Source of the DNA: Sphingobacteriales bacterium
GTDB taxonomy: Bacteria; Bacteroidota; Bacteroidia; Sphingobacteriales; Sphingobacteriaceae
Direction: 5' to 3'
DNA length: 45,761 nt
Assembly: GCA_015654985.1 (NCBI GenBank)
Contig: JAATFW010000275.1
Coordinates: forward strand, 1 to 45,761
Part shown: positions 41,514 to 45,761 of the stretch, piece after piece
Layout: the number at the start of each line of letters is the position of its first letter
Position numbering within the stretch: the first letter of the stretch is position 1
The notes under the pieces: model-generated
The model's database searches: none
What the model was told of the DNA's origin: nothing
The model's input: the letters and a program-made list of their open reading frames with translations, nothing else
Made by a program: the position numbers and the translations under genes

Positions 41514-41986
41514 TTCCAAAAGACGCTAGGTCAGCTACCCGTTACCTCGATGAGCTGCCCGATGCCCTTAAGAAGATCATTACCGTTAGCGGCGAAACCT
41601 TCCTGTTTCATATAGAGTTCCAGGTAGAAGACGAGGATGAGATGGTATTCCGGATGGCCGAATATTATATTATGCTCATGCGCCGGTATCACCTCCCGGT
41701 GCGGCAATATGTGATCTTTCTTCGCGACAAGAAACCTTTGATGGCAAAATCTCTCCATACAGAAAGGATTACATTCAGTTACGAACTTTTGGAGATTTCA
41801 ACCATAAATTACAGGCTGTTTTTGAATGCCTCAAACCCGGAAGTGAAGATGCTGGCCATCCTGGCAGACTTTGCCAGCAACGATAGTTATTCGGTTGTTA
41901 AAGAGATCGTAGAAGATATCAGAGGAGGCAAAGAGAGTGATTTCGCAGAAAGCAGATATTTCAAACAATGGCTTTTCCTTTTATAA
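41510..41986 (+). pseudogene. Rpn-family nuclease, truncated at both ends
   Basis: The frame has no start codon at its 5' end (previous in-frame stop at 41507-41509) and reads RYLDELPDALKKIITVSGET, then FLFHIEFQVEDEDEMVFRMA and on to ESRYFKQWLFLL before a stop. It contains the E-x-Q part of the nuclease core but not the first catalytic Asp, and lacks the coiled coil and tail. It is closest to the frame at 36308, sharing MLMRRY-LPVRQYVIFLR and NPEVKMLA-LAD. The break at ESRYFKQ falls where the two copies diverge. Confidence 0.7.
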
Positions 41987-42096
41987 AGAAGAGTGGCAAA
42001 AGGCCTCCATCGGTTTTCAGTTTCAGAGTTACGATAAAGAATTGGTTTACGGGGTAATTCGTGTACAATGGCACTCTATGTTTAGGTATTTTTTCA

Positions 42097-42216
42097 GTAA
42101 ATACTAATAATAGCACAACAATATTTACTAATTTTACCACAACCGTAAATACTAATAATAGCACAACAATATTTGCTAGTTTAAGCACTGCGGCATTTGC
42201 TAGTTATAGTACAATA
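42097..42216. repeat. 24-bp tandem array (five units) upstream of fic
   Basis: Five consecutive 24-bp units start at 42097, 42121, 42145, 42169 and 42193. Units 1 and 3 are identical; units 2, 4 and 5 share the central CTA-T...AG-AC pattern, as in GTAAATACTAATAATAGCAC and ATTTGCTAGTTATAGTAC. There are no spacers, so it is not a CRISPR array. It ends 40 bp before the fic start codon and could be an iterated operator. Confidence 0.85.
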
Positions 42217-42255
42217 AATTACCTGTAACAACAATAAAGTTTAGAGAGGAAGCAT

Positions 42256-43818
42256 ATGGCAACACCAAGGGAAAAATTTGTTGAAGCATTAAAGCTTTTA
42301 AAAGAAATACAAGACAAAGGGCAAATAGCGATATATACTGAGGAAATTCCAAGCCGGGTCTATAGGGAAATCCTTGTGAAAAACGGATTCCTTAAAGAAG
42401 TAACCAAAGGATGGTATATTGCGGCCGATCCCACGGAGCGTGAGGGGGAAACCACATCATGGTATAGTTCTTACTGGGAATTTTGCGCCAGGTTTCTTGA
42501 ATATAAATATGACTCTGATTGGTGTTTATCAGCAGATCAATCGGTTCTTATCCACGCCGGTAACTGGTCTGTACCGCCACAACTGTTTATCCGGTCACCA
42601 CAGGCGAACAACAAGCCTACACCGTTACCTCATAACACCTCTCTGTTTAATCTGAAAGCTGATCTCCCACAAAAAAACCAACAAGTGATTAAACGGGGAA
42701 TAAGAATGTACAATTTACAAGCTTCACTAATTTATAGCACCGCAAGTATTTATGGTAAAAGCAGTGTAGATGCAAGAACTGCAGTATCATTGATAAGAGA
42801 TGCATCTGAACTGCTGCCGGTGTTATTAGAAAACGGACATAGCACAATTGGAGGGAGATTAGTTGGGGCCTTTAGAAATATTCAAAGGGACAAAATAGCA
42901 GACCAGATCATGGATACCATGAAACAGGCCGGATACGACATTCGTGAAGAAGACCCTTTTGAAGATAAACTGGCCATTAATCTTTCAGTCCGCGAACATT
43001 CTCCTTTTGTCAACAGGATCAAACTAATGTGGCAACAAATGAGGGAAATTATTATAAAGGATTTCCCTGAAGCACCAGGCATTCCTAAAGATCATGAGGC
43101 CTACCTGAGAAACGTAGATGAGGCCTACGTAACAGATGCTTACCACTCTCTCTCTATAGAGCGATACAAGGTAACCCCGGAATTAATTGAGCGAGTGAGT
43201 AGCGGACAGTGGGACAATAACGAAAACGACGAAGATAAAAAACAAAAAGATGCGATGGCAGCACGGGGGTACTATCAGGCGTTTCAAGTAGTTAAAGAAA
43301 CCATAGTTCAGCAGCTGAACTATGCAAATCCGGGTAGCCAAAGTGAAAAAGACCATCAAAGATGGTATCGCGAACTCTTTGGTCCGAGTGTAGGTGCCGG
43401 CATTTTGAAGACAACAGATCTCGCGGGTTATCGCAGCCACCCGGTATACATTGGTGGTTCCAAGCATGTCCCGTTGAGTGTTGATTCTATGCGCGATACT
43501 ATGCCGGTTCTATTCGAATTGCTAAGGGCCGAGCCGGAAGCTTCTGTAAGAGCCGTACTTGGTCACTTTATTTTTGTATTCATACACCCATATATGGATG
43601 GAAACGGGAGAATGGGCAGATTTTTAATGAATGTCATGCTTGCATCCGGCGGCTATCCCTGGACCGTGATTCCCGTTGAAAAACGGACAGAATATATGGC
43701 AGCCCTGGAAAAGGCGAGCGTTGAATCCGACATAAGCGCCTTTTCTAAGTTTATAGCTTATTTGGTAAATGAAGGATTGAAAGGCAAACCAATTGCAACT
43801 CTGCCAGAGACTAAATAA
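42256..43818 (+). CDS. Fic-family protein with AbiEi-like N-terminal domain
   Basis: The 520-residue protein has an N-terminal winged-helix region (about 5-160) like the AbiEi antitoxin or transcriptional regulator (IPSRVYREILVKNGFLKEVTKGWYI, WCLSADQSVLIHAGNW). The Fic core (about 290-510) has the catalytic HPYMDGNGRMGR at 444-455. A helix with S298-L-S-I-E302-R matches the class II inhibitory motif (S/T)xxxE(G/N) except that the last residue is Arg. Fic enzymes usually AMPylate target proteins. The DNA-binding half suggests autoregulation, and the 24-bp tandem array upstream is an attractive site. AGAGGAAG precedes the ATG. Confidence 0.9.
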   Translation: MATPREKFVEALKLLKEIQDKGQIAIYTEEIPSRVYREILVKNGFLKEVTKGWYIAADPTEREGETTSWYSSYWEFCARFLEYKYDSDWCLSADQSVLIHAGNWSVPPQLFIRSPQANNKPTPLPHNTSLFNLKADLPQKNQQVIKRGIRMYNLQASLIYSTASIYGKSSVDARTAVSLIRDASELLPVLLENGHSTIGGRLVGAFRNIQRDKIADQIMDTMKQAGYDIREEDPFEDKLAINLSVREHSPFVNRIKLMWQQMREIIIKDFPEAPGIPKDHEAYLRNVDEAYVTDAYHSLSIERYKVTPELIERVSSGQWDNNENDEDKKQKDAMAARGYYQAFQVVKETIVQQLNYANPGSQSEKDHQRWYRELFGPSVGAGILKTTDLAGYRSHPVYIGGSKHVPLSVDSMRDTMPVLFELLRAEPEASVRAVLGHFIFVFIHPYMDGNGRMGRFLMNVMLASGGYPWTVIPVEKRTEYMAALEKASVESDISAFSKFIAYLVNEGLKGKPIATLPETK

Positions 43819-43882
43819 AAAAATATGATAGAGTGCACTGGCGTTAATAATGCCGGTGACGCTATACCTGTAGTTTCCTCTT

Positions 43883-44024
43883 ATTTCCAAGGTAGTGTTA
43901 TACCCCTCCGGCCGACCGCTTCGGTAAAATGCTATAAAATTTAAAATCCAGTCTGCCACCAGGGTAGAAGCGAAGCAGGACGCCTTTATATACCTCCGCC
44001 GCCGGTTCAGTATAATCCCCTTAC
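43883..44024. repeat. dispersed element, copy B (at the fic 3' end)
   Basis: Same element as 36918-37115, sharing ATTTCCAAGGTAGTGTTATA, AGAAGCGAAGCAGG and GCCGGTTCAGTATAATCCCC, but about 55 bp shorter. It starts 65 bp after the fic stop codon. The rest of 43819-44222 holds a GCTTTGAAT-ACA-ATTCAAAGC palindrome (44060-44080), an AAATGAT-CACC-ATCATTT hairpin with a T-tract (44113-44133) and an AACTTTC-AC-GAAAGTT inverted repeat (44152-44167). Confidence 0.8.
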
Positions 44025-44222
44025 GGTTTCCCGTAAAAACAAACCCAAATCCCTCCATAGCTTTGAATACAATTCAAAGCCATACCCACATGAAACCACA
44101 AAAAACACCCAAAAATGATCACCATCATTTTTTTCTATTAACACACCATGTAACTTTCACGAAAGTTTTATTAATAAAGCAGAAAGAAACTAACTAACGC
44201 TCAACCAAGGCCAATCACAATT

Positions 44223-44777
44223 ATGGATTTCCGACATTCAATACTGCTGTCAAAAGAGCTCTCCAACCCGGCAGAAGAATTCGTGCGGTACTTTGCCAAA
44301 AAAGCATATCCCTCTGTGGTTACCCAGAAGGAGCCCGGACAGTTCAGCACCATCACCAAAAGGGCCTTCAACCTGATCGTGAGCGACCTCATTAACCACC
44401 GCCTCAAGCCGGCCCTCAAAACAGAAACCGCCAAGGCCAGGCCGCTAACCGGGGAGCAGCCAGACAAGCAGGAGACAAAGCCCGAAAACGGAATCGAAAC
44501 CACGCAGGAAGAAATTGAAGCATCCCTCATCGTCAAATCGGTTCTCCGGCAGAAGATCGACCTCCAGCGGATCCATTTAAGAGATGCCCAGTCGTATTGC
44601 GCCATCCTGTTTGACGATAACAACCGGAAGCCCATCTGCAGGCTCTATTTTAACGGGAAGAAGAAGTTTGTGGATATCCCCGATGAGAACAAGAAGTTCG
44701 TGAGGAATGAGATCCAGGCGCTGGATAATATTTTCGGGTTGGGGGATAAGTTGATGGAGGTGGCGGAGGGGGTTTGA
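44223..44777 (+). CDS. C-terminal half of a type I restriction-like endonuclease
   Basis: The 184-residue frame matches the C-terminal part of the Bacteroidota family of HsdR-N-like endonucleases: ELSNPAEEFVRYFAKKAYPS and RLKPAL, then a linker rich in Gln and Glu, then TTQEEIEASLIVKSVL, RIHLRDAQSYCAILFDDNNRKPICRLYFN and the ENKKFVRNEI end. Complete proteins are around 350 residues and start with a PD-(D/E)XK nuclease domain (E-x-K), which is missing here. The ATG fits, but nothing upstream encodes the nuclease. It is either a 5'-truncated relic or a nuclease-free domain protein. Confidence 0.65.
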   Translation: MDFRHSILLSKELSNPAEEFVRYFAKKAYPSVVTQKEPGQFSTITKRAFNLIVSDLINHRLKPALKTETAKARPLTGEQPDKQETKPENGIETTQEEIEASLIVKSVLRQKIDLQRIHLRDAQSYCAILFDDNNRKPICRLYFNGKKKFVDIPDENKKFVRNEIQALDNIFGLGDKLMEVAEGV

Positions 44778-44888
44778 GAGTTCGATTTCTGAGGGATTAA
44801 AGTTCATTACTGATTTGCTGGCTTATAAGTTAAGCTCTAATAGCGAATGCAAAAAACTGCTAAAAATTATTCTAATAAATTAATCATT

Positions 44889-45203
44889 ATGGCTACATAC
44901 AGAATTTCAGGTGTTTGGAAAAATACAAATAATGTAATTACCGCTTACGCCTTTCATGAGGTAGGGGAAAATAGCACGTCAAGAGCAGTAAAGAAGACAA
45001 AAGCAGAAGCAATTGCTATTGTAGAAACGAGAGGTAATCTTGTCTATACATGGCAATGGAATTACTCAACTGCTTCTTGGGTTGTTGGAGAAAGAGTAGA
45101 AGTAGTTAATGGAAATAATGGGAAATATCTCAGATCGAACCCTGATAACAAATTGACGGACAATTTAGAACATTTGATAGATTTTGACTGGATTCAACCT
45201 TAA
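44889..45203 (+). CDS. DUF3892 family protein
   Basis: From the ATG at 44889 the product has 104 residues: MATYRISGVWKNTNNVITAY, a middle KAEAIAIVETRGN, WQWNYSTASWVVGERVEVVNG and a C-terminal KYLRSNPDNKLTDNLEHLI. This is a complete DUF3892 domain, found in many Bacteroidota and Firmicutes. Its function is unknown. Fourteen upstream open codons are less likely to be translated. It is followed directly by a small unknown gene. Confidence 0.85.
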   Translation: MATYRISGVWKNTNNVITAYAFHEVGENSTSRAVKKTKAEAIAIVETRGNLVYTWQWNYSTASWVVGERVEVVNGNNGKYLRSNPDNKLTDNLEHLIDFDWIQP

Positions 45204-45204
45204 T

Positions 45205-45414
45205 ATGAGGAACTATGTCAAGGGTATTGGCTGGAAAATTAAAACGGGCCTGTTTCTTATTGCAGAATATAAGGATTATGCAGCCGTTATAAGAAAAAAT
45301 GTCTCTGGGATAGATGCTTTATATGATTATGTAGAGCCGAAAGACTACTCTATTCTAGCAAATTTTCTTGTAGCAGAAAATAGTAAATTTGAAAAGGTTC
45401 TTCCAGCAATTTAA
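45205..45414 (+). CDS. unknown small protein, possibly frameshifted
   Basis: From the ATG at 45205, one base after the DUF3892 stop codon, the product has 69 residues (MRNYVKGIGWKIKTGLFLIA...), without a recognised domain or membrane segment. Immediately past its stop, another frame (45408-45500) reads NTAEDAIHTCVSEAKDLKGI and then FSRFSRLN, which looks coding. A single frameshift near 45405 would join both into a protein of about 97 residues. The short spacing suggests co-transcription with the DUF3892 gene. Confidence 0.5.
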   Translation: MRNYVKGIGWKIKTGLFLIAEYKDYAAVIRKNVSGIDALYDYVEPKDYSILANFLVAENSKFEKVLPAI

Positions 45415-45540
45415 ATACAGCTGAAGATGCGATACACACCTGTGTGTCCGAGGCAAAGGATTTAAAGGGAATATTTTCCAGATTTAGTCGATTAAATTAA
45501 TTGTTGGGAGCAACAGAACATTATAGTTAAGTAGGAACTG

Positions 45541-45669
45541 ATGGATATAATTAAAAAGACAAGATGCGCGTGTTGTGGTTTTTCGACAATTGAGAATGGT
45601 GTTATTTCAGATATTTGCCCAGGAGTATTTATTATAATAATATTACCTTTGAATCTACAGACCTTATAA
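45541..45669 (+). pseudogene. CPCC-type cysteine-rich protein, truncated
   Basis: The 42-residue frame begins MDIIKKTRCACCGFSTIENG and continues VISDICPGVF, matching the start of CPCC family proteins (C-P/A-C-C-G-F-x-T...DICPVCFWEDD). After DICP the second cysteine and the acidic motif are lost and the frame becomes hydrophobic, as from a frameshift. The stop codon at 45667-45669 is followed immediately by the next ATG. Confidence 0.55.
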
Positions 45670-45761
45670 ATGGAGGAAGGACTCTACGAACAACTCATAA
45701 CAAAACTGCTTGCCAATAAGCTGGACACCCAGTTGCCAGAGCAGTATTATATTAAAAGCAG
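45670..45761 (+). CDS. N-terminus of a DUF3427-type DEAD/DEAH helicase (partial)
   Basis: The frame starts MEEGLYEQLITKLLANKLDT and continues QLPEQYYIKS to the right edge. This start resembles that of large helicases with an N-terminal phospholipase D-like nuclease domain and a DUF3427 C-terminus, which begin M-x-x-GLYE-L-T. Only about 30 residues are available, so the assignment rests on this short match and on the defence-gene context. Confidence 0.5.
   Translation, partial: MEEGLYEQLITKLLANKLDTQLPEQYYIKS

Noticed and set aside
41961..42188. Minus-strand protein with repeated LVFT and VVLLLVF segments
   Set aside because: It is the 24-bp array read as an 8-codon repeat; there is no start context and no other coding signal.
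42097..42216. CRISPR array
   Set aside because: The units are contiguous with no spacers and no cas gene is near.
43624..44058. Minus-strand 144-codon frame similar to the zeta-like protein C-terminus
   Set aside because: The similarity comes only from the dispersed element shared by both places; the remainder is antisense to fic.

Overview
The window looks like chromosomal DNA from a member of the Bacteroidota, most like the Sphingobacteriia or Chitinophagia. The evidence is gene content (fused two-domain 2-oxoacid dehydrogenase E1, DUF1573 protein, DAHP synthase/chorismate mutase fusion, small PRPP-synthetase-like family), a tmRNA whose tag reads GENNYALAA, and repeated Bacteroidota-type promoters (TTG or TTTG, about 19-20 nt, TAnnTTTG). 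The genus cannot be fixed by eye.

Region 1 (1-16.3 kb) is ordinary core genome. It holds an SDR remnant, tmRNA, an aminotransferase, a DUF1573 protein, the E1 fusion, an aromatic amino acid operon on the minus strand (pheA, aroG-type DAHP synthase/chorismate mutase, aroA, aroC), glpK-glpF, an S4 protein with aroB, proline dehydrogenase, a HAD phosphatase and a CAT-anticodon tRNA. The aromatic operon is preceded by what reads as a complete ribosome-mediated attenuator: a 16-codon leader peptide with seven Phe/Tyr codons, an antiterminator arm beginning at its stop codon, and a strong terminator just before pheA. Heptanucleotide tandem arrays lie in the spacers of the same operon.

Region 2 (16.3-21.6 kb) is patchier: a possible MITE beside the tRNA, DUF2200, two AraC-type regulators, a methionine aminopeptidase, and an SDR gene with phased direct repeats that look like an AraC operator. 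Broken ends of an alpha/beta hydrolase and an acyltransferase follow.

Region 3 (21.67-33.1 kb) is a complete [NiFe]-hydrogenase locus. hypA-hypB-hypC run leftward. The small and large subunits, cytochrome b, maturation protease, hypF, hypD, hypE and a NicO-type nickel transporter run rightward. The small subunit has the two extra cysteines that mark O2-tolerant group 1d-type enzymes. The divergent promoter region has a GTGA-N6-TCAC palindrome and a second inverted repeat. The enzyme would feed electrons from H2 through cytochrome b to the quinone pool, with all six Hyp proteins and Ni import supplied locally.

Region 4 (33.3-45.8 kb) is an accessory region rich in mobile and defence-type genes, many broken: DHFR-like and VOC proteins, a RhuM remnant, three Rpn/PD-(D/E)XK transposase-family copies (one intact), a zeta-toxin pair with an internally deleted toxin, a TPR / coiled-coil-TM / MotB-OmpA-like / nuclease lipoprotein cassette, a KilA-N protein, a Fic protein with an AbiEi-like N-terminus preceded by a 24-bp tandem array, the C-terminal half of a restriction-type endonuclease, a DUF3892 protein, a broken CPCC protein and the start of a likely helicase. 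A dispersed element lies at the 3' ends of both the zeta toxin and fic genes.

The most interesting items are the pheA attenuator, the MotB/OmpA-like cassette without a MotA-type partner, and the 24-bp array in front of fic. All assignments were made by reading the sequence, without database searches.
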